NCBI GenBank assembly: GCA_021796135.1
Contig: JAJYOQ010000171.1
Location: forward strand, 1-8,168
Length of the DNA stretch: 8,168 nt
DNA from: Bacteroidota bacterium
Lineage (GTDB): Bacteria > Bacteroidota > Ignavibacteria > Ignavibacteriales > Ignavibacteriaceae
Reading direction: 5' to 3'
Of this stretch, positions 1-7,166 are shown piece by piece; position 1 is the stretch's first letter, and the number at the start of each line of letters is the position of its first letter. The notes beneath the pieces were generated by a model. The model did no database searches and was not told the origin of the DNA. It saw nothing but the letters and a program-made list of their open reading frames with translations. A program made the translations under genes and the position numbers.

Positions 1-38
1 TTTGACCGGTTGAAATGCCTGTATTTAAAAAGTGCCAT
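1..38 (-). CDS. 5' end of an unidentified gene downstream of lpxA (partial, cut by left edge)
   Basis: One base after the lpxA TGA stop there is an ATG (38-36) followed by an open frame of 12 full codons to the window edge, reading MALFKYRHFNRS. An AGGT in the last lpxA codons (GGT AAA TGA G ATG) could act as a weak ribosome binding site, and the near-contact with the lpxA stop fits translational coupling in an operon. Twelve residues are too few to assign a family, so I give no function. It could also be a chance ATG with the true gene starting elsewhere. Confidence 0.4.
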   Translation of the reverse strand, partial: MALFKYRHFNRS

Positions 39-39
39 C

Positions 40-816
40 TCATTTACCTATCAAACCTCTTTTGCTTCTTTCTAAAAATTCTAAAACTTTTTTAACAAAT
101 ATATTATCACCCAATTCATCTGTTATTATTTTTTTTGCTTGAGAGATGTTTAGTGAATTATCGTATAAATAGTTATAAGCTTTCTTTAACGTCTGTATGT
201 CATTGTTTGAAAAGCCTCTTCTTCGTAACCCAATTATATTTAAACCGCTAAATTTTAAAGGTTCTGCAGCTGTAAGAATAAATGGCGGAACATCTTGAGT
301 AACTCGAAAGCCTCCTCCCACCATCGCATGCTGACCAACTATGCAAAATTGATGAACTGGCGTCATTCCACCTATAATTACCCAGTCTTCTATTGTCACA
401 TGCCCGGCTATCTGGACACCATTTGCAAGGATACAATTATCTCCTACAGTAGTATCATGAGCAACATGAGAATAAGCCATTAAAAGGCAATTCTTCCCAA
501 CACTTGAAAAACCTGTTTCTTTAGTCCCTCTATGAAGAGTAACAAACTCATGAATAACTGTATTATCGCCGACATAAAAAAATGATTGCTCGTTACCGAA
601 TTTTAGATCTTGAGGAGTATGGGCTACAGAGGCTCCTTGATTTACTTTTACATGCTCACCGATCCGAGCACCATTGTATAATACAGCGTGTGGACCGATA
701 TAACTCTCGTTTCCAATTTCAACATCATCTTCAACTATTGCATAAGGAGAAATAATTACGTCATTTCCAATTTTAGCATTTTTACTTACGATTGCTGTTG
801 AATGAATATTCGTCAT
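40..816 (-). CDS. lpxA: LpxA, acyl-ACP--UDP-N-acetylglucosamine O-acyltransferase
   Basis: This cytoplasmic homotrimer transfers a 3-hydroxyacyl chain from ACP to the 3-OH of UDP-GlcNAc, the first and reversible step of lipid A synthesis. The 258-residue length is normal for the family. Residues 1-185 are hexapeptide repeats of the left-handed beta-helix (IGNDV, IGNES, IGEHV, VGDN). The catalytic region reads SHVAHD, with H120 equivalent to E. coli H125; AGH (H139) and the signature IIGGMTPVHQFCIVG (H155) are intact. The alpha-helical C-terminus carries GLRRRGFS and ends RSKRGLIGK, as in classical LpxA. The position matching the E. coli chain-length ruler G173 is also glycine (G168), so a bulky stop residue as in Pseudomonas is absent there; actual chain length cannot be read from this. 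The ATG follows the lpxC-fabZ stop by 22 bp with no obvious Shine-Dalgarno sequence, suggesting coupling to the upstream gene. Confidence 0.97.
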   Translation of the reverse strand: MTNIHSTAIVSKNAKIGNDVIISPYAIVEDDVEIGNESYIGPHAVLYNGARIGEHVKVNQGASVAHTPQDLKFGNEQSFFYVGDNTVIHEFVTLHRGTKETGFSSVGKNCLLMAYSHVAHDTTVGDNCILANGVQIAGHVTIEDWVIIGGMTPVHQFCIVGQHAMVGGGFRVTQDVPPFILTAAEPLKFSGLNIIGLRRRGFSNNDIQTLKKAYNYLYDNSLNISQAKKIITDELGDNIFVKKVLEFLERSKRGLIGK

Positions 817-838
817 TTTTTTAACAATGCTTTAAGAT

Positions 839-2251
839 TTATAAATTATCATTTGATTCCCTATTAACTATAGCAGCCATAAACTCAGCTTCGGCCACAA
901 GTATTTCATTTACATAGGATTTGCCAGACATCATTACAACTTTATTTTTTCTAGTTGTTAAAACTACTTCCATATAAAGTTGGTCTCCTGGTAATACAGG
1001 TTTTCGAAACTTAGCATTATTTATTTGCATAAACATTACTAATTTCTTTTCAGGATCGGGAAAGGAATTTAGAAGAAGGACACCGCCGGTTTGTGCCATA
1101 GCTTCAATTATTAGAACTCCGGGCATTACTGGCTGCCCCGGAAAATGCCCCTGGAAAAATGGTTCGTTGATTGAAACCGATTTTATACCAATAACTTTTT
1201 TATCTAAGTCGAGATGCACAATTCGGTCTACCAGAAGAAATGGATATCTATGCGGCAAAATCCTTTGAATAGCATTAGTGTCAAATATAACACCTTCTTT
1301 TTTTACAAACTGAAATTTTTTGACTAATTTCTTTTGCTGATAAAGTTTTCTCACTTGTTTTGCAAATTCGACATTAGCCTTATGACCTGGTCTTGCTGCT
1401 AATATTTGAGCTTTAATTGGAGCTCCAATTAATGCTAAATCTCCGAGTAAGTCTAATAGTTTGTGTCGAACCGGTTCATTTTTAAACCTTAATTTTTTAT
1501 TGTTAAGAATTCCGTTTGCCCCAATTATAACATTTTCAGTAATTCCTAATTTCTTTCGCAATCCGTCTAGCTCTAATTCGTCAGAATTTCTATCGACAAT
1601 AACAACTGCATTATCAATATCTCCTCCTTTAATCAACCCTGCATCAGCCAATTGTTCAACTTCACTCAGGAAACAAAAAGTTCGAGCCGGGGCAAATTCG
1701 GAAATAAATTCTTTTTCAAGATCAAATAACCCGGTATGTTGACTCCCTAATGCCGGATTTTGGTAATCAACCATAACTGTAGCTCGATAATCATCAAGAG
1801 GTAGAGCCACAATATCAATTTGGTTTTCTTCATTATGATATGTTACGGTTTGATCAATGATTAAATAATCTTTTGGTGAATTTTGTTGGACAAACTCAGC
1901 TTTTAATAATTGTTCAACATAAGGGAGAGCGCTTCCATCGCCTACGGGAGGTTCAATACCGTTTAACTCAATAATAATATTGTCAATTTGAAGTCCTACT
2001 ATTGCAGCTAAAACATGTTCAACCGTATGAACTTTAGCTTCACCTATACCTAATGTTGTACCTCTCGACACATCTACAACATTATCTGCCGTTGCTGGAA
2101 TTTCAGGTGAACCCCCTAAGTCAACTCTTATAAATTTTATTCCATAATTTTCAGATGCTGGCTTAAAGGTCATCGTACACGATGTCCCAGTATGTAAACC
2201 TATGCCTGACATAGATACAGATTTAGCAATTGTTCTTTGTAGTTCTAACAT
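839..2251 (-). CDS. lpxC/fabZ: Bifunctional LpxC-FabZ: UDP-3-O-acyl-GlcNAc deacetylase fused to 3-hydroxyacyl-ACP dehydratase
   Basis: One 470-residue frame holds two enzymes. Residues 1 to about 305 are LpxC, the zinc deacetylase that commits UDP-3-O-acyl-GlcNAc to lipid A synthesis. HTVEH supplies the general base E78 and Zn ligand H79, RHKLLDLLGD supplies Zn ligands H263 and D267, and GHKANVEF carries catalytic H290. The GDGSALP and APARTFCF motifs are also present. After a lysine-rich linker (about 306-325), residues 326-465 form a complete hot-dog FabZ: ILPHRYPFLLVDR, then GHFPGQPVMPGVLIIE with catalytic H369 and E383, then AMAQTGG. Separate LpxC is about 300 residues and FabZ about 145, so neither half is truncated. 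There is no internal stop, and I saw no convincing internal start. The fusion is a known hallmark of Bacteroidetes/Chlorobi-type bacteria. The ATG at 2251 has only a weak GGA 8 nt upstream. The gene lies 110 bp after lpxD and 22 bp before lpxA. Confidence 0.97.
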   Translation of the reverse strand: MLELQRTIAKSVSMSGIGLHTGTSCTMTFKPASENYGIKFIRVDLGGSPEIPATADNVVDVSRGTTLGIGEAKVHTVEHVLAAIVGLQIDNIIIELNGIEPPVGDGSALPYVEQLLKAEFVQQNSPKDYLIIDQTVTYHNEENQIDIVALPLDDYRATVMVDYQNPALGSQHTGLFDLEKEFISEFAPARTFCFLSEVEQLADAGLIKGGDIDNAVVIVDRNSDELELDGLRKKLGITENVIIGANGILNNKKLRFKNEPVRHKLLDLLGDLALIGAPIKAQILAARPGHKANVEFAKQVRKLYQQKKLVKKFQFVKKEGVIFDTNAIQRILPHRYPFLLVDRIVHLDLDKKVIGIKSVSINEPFFQGHFPGQPVMPGVLIIEAMAQTGGVLLLNSFPDPEKKLVMFMQINNAKFRKPVLPGDQLYMEVVLTTRKNKVVMMSGKSYVNEILVAEAEFMAAIVNRESNDNL

Positions 2252-2361
2252 CTATAGATTCCGATTTGTTGAAAATTAAACATTGGGTAAAATGATTTTT
2301 AAAATAGTTATACAGGATAAGAAATACAACTAAGTTTTTATTCTGATATTAAGAGTAATTT
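2252..2361. other. lpxD-lpxC intergenic spacer (110 bp)
   Basis: This is the longest gap within the lpx block. It is AT-rich and shows no GC-rich hairpin that would end transcription, so read-through from lpxD into lpxC-fabZ is likely. On the minus strand a TTGTAT, 17 nt, TATTTT arrangement and an overlapping TGTATAAC could be a weak internal promoter. In AT-rich DNA such matches arise by chance, so I do not call one. Confidence 0.4.
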
Positions 2362-3414
2362 CTATTTTCCCTTCAAACGATTTAGTTCTTCTGTCAATTC
2401 ATTAATCTTATTTTCGAGTTGAGTAATCCTCTCGACATAATCAGGTAGATTGCGAATGTGTGCTTCGAGTTTTAGAGAGGTTCTAAACTCCTTGGCAGGA
2501 GAGCCAAAGTATTGTCCCGGCTTAGTAATTGTCTTAGAAACGCCTGATTGTGCCATAATAATAACATTATCAGCAGTTTCAATATGACCAATTATTCCAA
2601 CTTGACCAGCCAATATATTATGATTGCCTATTTTTGTGCTGCCTGAAATCCCTGTTTGTGCAGAGATAACTGTATCTTCACCAACAATAACATTATGGGC
2701 AATTTGCACGAGATTGTCAATTTTAACACCTCTTTTAATGATTGTCGCACCCAAAGCTGCCCGATCAATTGTAACATTTGCACCAATTTCCACATCATCT
2801 TCTATAATTACTATCCCGATTTGAGGAATCTTTTGGTATACATTTTTTTCATCTGTAAAAAATCCAAAACCATCCGAGCCGATTACAGTACCGGCATGAA
2901 TAATTGTTCTTTTACCTATTTTGCATTTTTCTCTAATACTAACATTCTGAAAAATCAATGAATCATCATCTATTTCAACTTCATTTAATAAAACTGTATT
3001 TGGATATATCTTAACGTTGTTACCAATTTTACATCCTTTAGAAATTACAACATTTTTACCGATTTCAACATTTTTCCCTATTGTAGCTGAAGAATGTACA
3101 AATGCAGTTGAATCAATCCCTTCCAAGGAAAAACTTGGTGAAAAATAGCTGATTAAAATTTTGAAAAATGCTTTGTTAGGATCTGCGACTTCGATATATG
3201 TCAAATCTTTTCTGGTTTTATTAAAACCAGTTTTTACCAGAATCGCTGAAGCTCTTGTTGTAGAAAAATATTTTTGATAATTGGGGAGATAAAGGAATGT
3301 CAAATCACCTTCTTTGGCTTCCTCAATTCTTGCTAGATTATTAATAATAATATTCGGATCGCCCGTCAAATTGCCGCTAATTAAATTGGCAGCTTCCTTT
3401 AGTTTAAAGCTCAT
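2362..3414 (-). CDS. lpxD: LpxD, UDP-3-O-acylglucosamine N-acyltransferase
   Basis: This enzyme adds the second 3-hydroxyacyl chain, to the 2-amine of UDP-3-O-acyl-GlcN; it is the third lipid A step and directly follows LpxC. The protein has 350 residues, normal for LpxD. Residues 1 to about 100 are the LpxD-type uridine-binding domain ([12 protein letters not shown] at 76-87 is characteristic). Residues about 103-300 are hexapeptide repeats of a left-handed beta-helix. The GSDGFGF motif (179-185), the [12 protein letters not shown] segment (213-224) and QIAHNV with catalytic H240 (E. coli H239) are all present. Residues 310-350 form a C-terminal helix with coiled-coil character ([18 protein letters not shown]). 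The ATG lies 9 bp after the stop of the upstream Skp-like gene and has no readable Shine-Dalgarno sequence, so termination-reinitiation is likely. Confidence 0.97.
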   Translation of the reverse strand: MSFKLKEAANLISGNLTGDPNIIINNLARIEEAKEGDLTFLYLPNYQKYFSTTRASAILVKTGFNKTRKDLTYIEVADPNKAFFKILISYFSPSFSLEGIDSTAFVHSSATIGKNVEIGKNVVISKGCKIGNNVKIYPNTVLLNEVEIDDDSLIFQNVSIREKCKIGKRTIIHAGTVIGSDGFGFFTDEKNVYQKIPQIGIVIIEDDVEIGANVTIDRAALGATIIKRGVKIDNLVQIAHNVIVGEDTVISAQTGISGSTKIGNHNILAGQVGIIGHIETADNVIIMAQSGVSKTITKPGQYFGSPAKEFRTSLKLEAHIRNLPDYVERITQLENKINELTEELNRLKGK

Positions 3415-3423
3415 TTTAATAAT

Positions 3424-3945
3424 TTATTGTAATTTAAGTTTATCCAATACCAAAGTTGTAATATCATATTTATCTTTTGCAAATAGAATATCGTTATCTA
3501 TACTTCGATCAAATACAAAATCTAGGTCTTCTTGTTTAGCTACATCTTGAATTGCATTAAATACTTTATTTTGGATAGGCTTCATAAGTTCATTTTGTTT
3601 TTGAAATAACTCTCCATTTGTGCCAAATTTTTTCGTTCGGTAATCGTCTATTTGCTTAGAAAGCTTATTAATCTCAGATTCCAACTCAGTTCTTGTTTGT
3701 TCAGTCATAATTAATTTTCTTCTATCATAATCATCTTGTTTCGCTTTTTTTTCAGATTCCATTTTACTGAGTTCAAGTTGCCAATCTTTAATTAATCCAT
3801 CTAACTTGGAATGTGCATCCTGGGTATCCGGAAGTTTACTCAAAATTGTTTTTGAGTCTACATAACCAATTTTTAGTTGACCAAATGAGATTTTAGGAAT
3901 GAATAAGAGGGTAATAATAATAAAAATTGAAACTCGAGTTTTCAT
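3424..3945 (-). CDS. skp: Skp/OmpH-family periplasmic chaperone, second paralog
   Basis: Skp trimers bind unfolded outer-membrane proteins after Sec export and keep them soluble until the Bam complex inserts them. The 173-residue protein starts with a signal peptide (about 1-22, cleavage likely after SFG, before Q23). The mature form has the OmpH layout: a short beta entry KIGYVDSKTILSKLP (25-39), a long charged helical tentacle (about 42-125, with KMESEKKAKQDDYDRRK and ELESEINKLSKQIDDYRTKKF), then a return strand region AIQDVAKQEDLDFVFDRS and DITTLVLDKLKLQ. The start is supported by GGAG at 3951-3954, 5 nt upstream of the ATG. It shares clear residue-level similarity with the gene just upstream (KIGYVDS, AIQ-VAKQE, FVFD, DIT, VLDKLK), so the pair arose by tandem duplication. 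It ends 9 bp before lpxD, placing it with the lpx genes. Confidence 0.93.
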   Translation of the reverse strand: MKTRVSIFIIITLLFIPKISFGQLKIGYVDSKTILSKLPDTQDAHSKLDGLIKDWQLELSKMESEKKAKQDDYDRRKLIMTEQTRTELESEINKLSKQIDDYRTKKFGTNGELFQKQNELMKPIQNKVFNAIQDVAKQEDLDFVFDRSIDNDILFAKDKYDITTLVLDKLKLQ

Positions 3946-4090
3946 TTTAACTCCATAATCTTATTAGCTGACAAAATAATTAATAAAGAGTATAAAATTG
4001 TGATATATTCCTCTTATATAATATAAAAAAGGTATATCCCGATTATTTATCGGGATATAATTTTAATTAAGATAAACTTTTGAAAAAATT
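3946..4090. other. Intergenic spacer between the two skp paralogs
   Basis: This 145-bp AT-rich region separates the paralogs. It contains the intrinsic terminator described separately and then about 80 bp of AT-rich DNA before the second paralog. On the minus strand a TATACT at 3994-3989 lies about 43 nt upstream of the second skp start and could be a -10 box for a promoter restarting transcription towards lpxD-lpxC-lpxA. The -35 position 17 nt upstream matches consensus at only 3 of 6 bases, so this promoter is a weak proposal. Confidence 0.4.
4025..4059 (-). terminator. Intrinsic (Rho-independent) terminator or attenuator after skp1
   Basis: Arms TATATCCCGAT (4033-4043) and ATCGGGATATA (4049-4059) are perfect reverse complements, 11 bp, around a 5-nt loop. 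Read on the minus strand the hairpin is followed by CC and then six consecutive T (4030-4025), the expected U tract. It sits 31 bp past the skp1 stop, in the right orientation to end the uppS-bamA-skp1 transcript. Only the central CCCGAT/ATCGGG part is GC-containing, so termination may be partial, letting some transcripts run into skp2-lpxD-lpxC-lpxA. Confidence 0.75.
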
Positions 4091-4621
4091 TTATTTAACG
4101 TCAGTCTTAAGTTTATCTAACACTTTATAAGTAATATCAAATGCCGGATCAGCATAAAGAAGAACTACATCACCAGCTTTATCAAATACAAATTTCATTG
4201 CTTCCTGCTTTGCTACTTCTTGAATAGCTTTATAGATCTTATTTTTCACTGGTGTGAAAATTTTATCCTGCATTTTATATATTTCCCCTGTTCCTTGTGC
4301 AAATTTTTCTTTCTGGAAGTCAAGTATAGAATTTTGCTGAGCTATTAATTTTTGTTGTTCGAGTTGTTTTTTATTATCAGGCATAGTGTTCGCTTGTTTC
4401 TGATAGTCCTCAAGTGCTTGCTGGTAGTCAGCTTTAAGGCTATCTAAATGGGATGACCATTTATTTGTTAACGCATCAAGATCGCCTTGAGCTTTAATTG
4501 CTTCCGGAAGTTGATTTAATATTAATTGGGAATCAACATAGCCAATTTTTTGTGAAGTTTGCGCAAATAATAAATTTCCGCATAATAATAACGCTGCCAG
4601 TACTAATGAATATTTTCTCAC
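4091..4621 (-). CDS. skp: Skp/OmpH-family periplasmic chaperone, first paralog (GTG start)
   Basis: This 176-residue protein is a periplasmic holdase for nascent outer-membrane proteins, working with BamA encoded immediately upstream. I choose the GTG at 4621: AGAGG (4629-4633) lies 7 nt ahead of it, and the protein then starts MRKYSLVLAALLLCGNLLFA, a textbook signal peptide cleaved before Q21. A longer in-frame ATG at 4744 would overlap bamA by 89 bp and bury the signal peptide behind 41 extra residues, so it is rejected. The mature form has KIGYVDSQLILNQLP (25-39), a helical, Gln/Lys-rich tentacle (about 45-125) and the C-terminal AIQEVAKQEAMKFVFD and FDITYKVLDKLK segments. Cys14 is not a lipobox, since the residue before it is Leu. 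The start follows the bamA stop by 34 bp. Confidence 0.93.
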   Translation of the reverse strand: MRKYSLVLAALLLCGNLLFAQTSQKIGYVDSQLILNQLPEAIKAQGDLDALTNKWSSHLDSLKADYQQALEDYQKQANTMPDNKKQLEQQKLIAQQNSILDFQKEKFAQGTGEIYKMQDKIFTPVKNKIYKAIQEVAKQEAMKFVFDKAGDVVLLYADPAFDITYKVLDKLKTDVK

Positions 4622-4655
4622 TGTATTACCTCTAAATATATTGTTAATAAAAAAA

Positions 4656-7166
4656 TTAGAAACCTTTACCAAACTGAAAATGAAAAAGCCAAGCAGGATC
4701 TTTACCATTAACTGCTTTTCTATCAAAACCATAACCCAAATCAAAACCTATCAATCCAATTGGATTTATCAAAATTCTTGCTCCAACTCCTGCAGATCTT
4801 CGAAGACTAAACAAATCAGTTGTCAGAATATCATTATAAACATTACCTGCTTCAACAAATGTAAGCAAATATAAAGGAACCGGATCTAAAGTAACTGCAA
4901 ATCTTAACTCCGTTGTAAATCTAGCCATAACCCTGCCGCCAATTACATTTCCATAGGCGTCAACCGGTCCTATAGATCTATCGTCATAACCGCGCAAAGG
5001 TGTTGTAGCTATAACTAATCCATTCCCTCCCATAAAGAATTTTTCAAAAGGATTGATTTTTAATTTAGTTGCATTATCTAACTCATGTATATAACCCATG
5101 TCAGCAACTGAATAAAGGACAATCCGATTAGTATTAAATAAATTATTATACCATTCTGCAGTAAAAGTAACTTTATAATAGTTAACATCACCGGGAAGGA
5201 AAGGTCCTCCGGATAACTGTCCGTCTAAAACTACTGATGAACCACGCGATGGAAATATAGGATTATCAATATCTTTTCTTGAAATTGTCGCGCCTAAAGT
5301 ATATTGGTGTGTAATTCCTTGTGCATAAGTTCCCTGACCATTTATAACGTCATTGTATTGATAACGAAGCATCCCTTGCACATTAAAATAATCATCAGGC
5401 CATTTTAAACGTCTTCCAACTGTCATTGTAATTCCGCTCTGCTGAAGATCATAAATATATTGTTGTCTTGTATCAAAAAGGTTAAACCCTAAAAGAGTTG
5501 GGGTATCCATTAACCAAGGTTCAGTAAAACCAAGAGAAAAGGTTCTATAATAGTTACCAACACCAAATTGCCAATTAAAACTTAAAATTTGTCCTCCTCC
5601 CAAAGAGAATGGATGGTCTAAGGCGAAATTAGATAATGTGACACCTATTGAGCCGCTAAAACCAAAACTTCCGCTATACCCAACAGAAGCGTTTAAGTAA
5701 TCACTTGATTTTTCCACGACATTAAACAATACATTTACAGTACTATCATTTTGAAATGATGTTCCTATTCCATCCGCACCGTATAATTTTTCAGCGTCAA
5801 AATATTTTAGGTTAGCAAGCTGTTGAATACTTCTTAAAAGCAACCCTTTGTTGAAAAAATCACCCGGGACTGTATAAAGTTCCCTTCTAATAACTTTGTC
5901 TTCTGTTTTGTCATTTCCGGCGATACTGACTTTGCCAATCTTAAATTGATTTTTTTCATCTAATCTAATGTTTACATCTATAGAGTCACCGGGGACTTTT
6001 TTCTCAGTTGTTTGAAGATTAAATGTCAAATAGCCGGCATCAAGATACAGTGAAGAAATATCTGTTTGGTTTTTATTACCTTTTAAATTTTGCTCAAATT
6101 TTTCGAAATCAAATATGTCACCCTTTTTAAAACCTAATCTCTCATTTAATAACACTTCCGGGAAAATAGTATTTCCTTCCCATACAATATTTCTAATGCG
6201 ATATTGAGGTCCTTCATAAATCCGAATTATAATTTTTAGATCCTTGTTATGGTTATAATAAATTAGTGAATCCGAAAGAATTTGGGCGTCTCTATAACCA
6301 TGCTTCTGATAATAATCAACAATTAGTTTTTTATCAGAATCAAATTTTTTAGGATCAAATTTATTACCTTCCCAAAATTTCCACCATATCGCTTCCTTTG
6401 TGTCTTCCATTGCTCCTTTTAGATCACTGCTTGAGAAATCCTTGTTGCCTACAAAATCAATTTGTCTGATAATAACTTTTGCATTTTCTTTTATTTTTAT
6501 GACAAGCAATATTCTGTCTTTTATCTTTTCGATAAGATTAATATATGTTTGATCATTTAAATCATATTTGACTGTATACTCTTCGGAGAGATTTTTTTCA
6601 TTTCGCCAAATAACATTTATTGATTTTTTTGTGGTATCTGCAGTATAATATATATAATGTTCTATATTAACTTCAGAGTTTAGATATCCATCTTTACTAT
6701 AAAGTGCAAGGATTGCGTATTTGATTCTGGATTCTTCCTGAGGTTTTAATATCTGTCCCCTTATCAAATTTATTTTAGCATCAAGATCACTGGTGCTTTC
6801 TTCATCATTTCCGATGATTACAAGTTTTTCAAACCTTGGATACTCACTTACACGTATAACAAGGAAAACTCCATCTGATATTTGTTTATCAATAAGAATT
6901 TGAATATCAGAAAAAATATTCAATGACCATAACTGTTTTATAGCATTCATGGTCTGATCACCGGGAATTTGAATCTCATCGCCAATCTTTAGTCCGCTGC
7001 TTGCTATTATTGTAGATGCATCTGCAGATTTATTTCCTTGAACTGAAATACCTAGAATTTTAAGACTCGTGCGAGTAGTTGTTTGCGCATATATAAAAAA
7101 CGGCAAAAAGGAAAATAATATAATAAAAAAGTAACTAAGCGATTTCTTGGGGGAGGTTTGCAGCAT
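4656..7166 (-). CDS. bamA: BamA, outer-membrane protein assembly factor (Omp85 family)
   Basis: BamA is the essential core of the Bam machine that folds beta-barrel proteins into the outer membrane. The 836-residue protein begins with a signal peptide (1-27, IYA before Q28). Five POTRA domains follow: about 34-108, 111-228, 231-319, 322-404 and 407-487, each opening with a beta strand of the form ISVQGN, LVIIGN, IDFVGN, IVWEGN or VSIAGN. Residues from about 490 form the 16-stranded barrel. The L6 lid motif PLRGYDDRSIGP (R725-G726-Y727) is intact, and the chain ends in phenylalanine (FGKGF), the usual beta-signal. POTRA2 is roughly 35 residues longer than the others. The ATG at 7166 has AAAGG upstream (spacing about 8) and lies inside the last 32 bp of uppS in another frame, indicating tight coupling. 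The family is certain from the motifs; partner lipoproteins are not in this window. Confidence 0.97.
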   Translation of the reverse strand: MLQTSPKKSLSYFFIILFSFLPFFIYAQTTTRTSLKILGISVQGNKSADASTIIASSGLKIGDEIQIPGDQTMNAIKQLWSLNIFSDIQILIDKQISDGVFLVIRVSEYPRFEKLVIIGNDEESTSDLDAKINLIRGQILKPQEESRIKYAILALYSKDGYLNSEVNIEHYIYYTADTTKKSINVIWRNEKNLSEEYTVKYDLNDQTYINLIEKIKDRILLVIKIKENAKVIIRQIDFVGNKDFSSSDLKGAMEDTKEAIWWKFWEGNKFDPKKFDSDKKLIVDYYQKHGYRDAQILSDSLIYYNHNKDLKIIIRIYEGPQYRIRNIVWEGNTIFPEVLLNERLGFKKGDIFDFEKFEQNLKGNKNQTDISSLYLDAGYLTFNLQTTEKKVPGDSIDVNIRLDEKNQFKIGKVSIAGNDKTEDKVIRRELYTVPGDFFNKGLLLRSIQQLANLKYFDAEKLYGADGIGTSFQNDSTVNVLFNVVEKSSDYLNASVGYSGSFGFSGSIGVTLSNFALDHPFSLGGGQILSFNWQFGVGNYYRTFSLGFTEPWLMDTPTLLGFNLFDTRQQYIYDLQQSGITMTVGRRLKWPDDYFNVQGMLRYQYNDVINGQGTYAQGITHQYTLGATISRKDIDNPIFPSRGSSVVLDGQLSGGPFLPGDVNYYKVTFTAEWYNNLFNTNRIVLYSVADMGYIHELDNATKLKINPFEKFFMGGNGLVIATTPLRGYDDRSIGPVDAYGNVIGGRVMARFTTELRFAVTLDPVPLYLLTFVEAGNVYNDILTTDLFSLRRSAGVGARILINPIGLIGFDLGYGFDRKAVNGKDPAWLFHFQFGKGF

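Noticed and set aside
4..13. 10-bp inverted match between the left edge and about 4958-4969 in bamA
   Set aside because: A 10-bp match containing the palindromic core ACCGGT is expected by chance in 8 kb, and the flanks do not extend it.
248..483. Short frames within lpxA on both strands
   Set aside because: They are shadows of lpxA, with Cys/Ser/Tyr-rich low-complexity translations typical of out-of-frame reading.
1461..1742. 93-residue plus-strand frame opposite lpxC
   Set aside because: It is antisense to the conserved LpxC catalytic region, has no start signal and a composition typical of a shadow frame.
2624..2961. Plus-strand open frames opposite lpxD
   Set aside because: They lie antisense to a complete LpxD with intact motifs, have no ribosome binding site or recognisable domain, and overlap each other in different frames.
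2362..3414. Repeated short DNA patterns in lpxD and lpxA as a CRISPR or tandem repeat
   Set aside because: They reflect the hexapeptide repeats of the left-handed beta-helix at protein level. The DNA copies are not identical and there are no spacers.
4562..4621. Lipoprotein signal in skp1 (Cys14)
   Set aside because: The residues before the cysteine are LLL, so the required small residue at -1 is missing. A normal signal peptidase I site (FA before Q) lies just after it.
4622..4744. Upstream extension of skp1 to an ATG at 4744
   Set aside because: It would overlap bamA by 89 bp and place 41 residues before a clear signal peptide. The GTG at 4621 has a well-spaced AGAGG.
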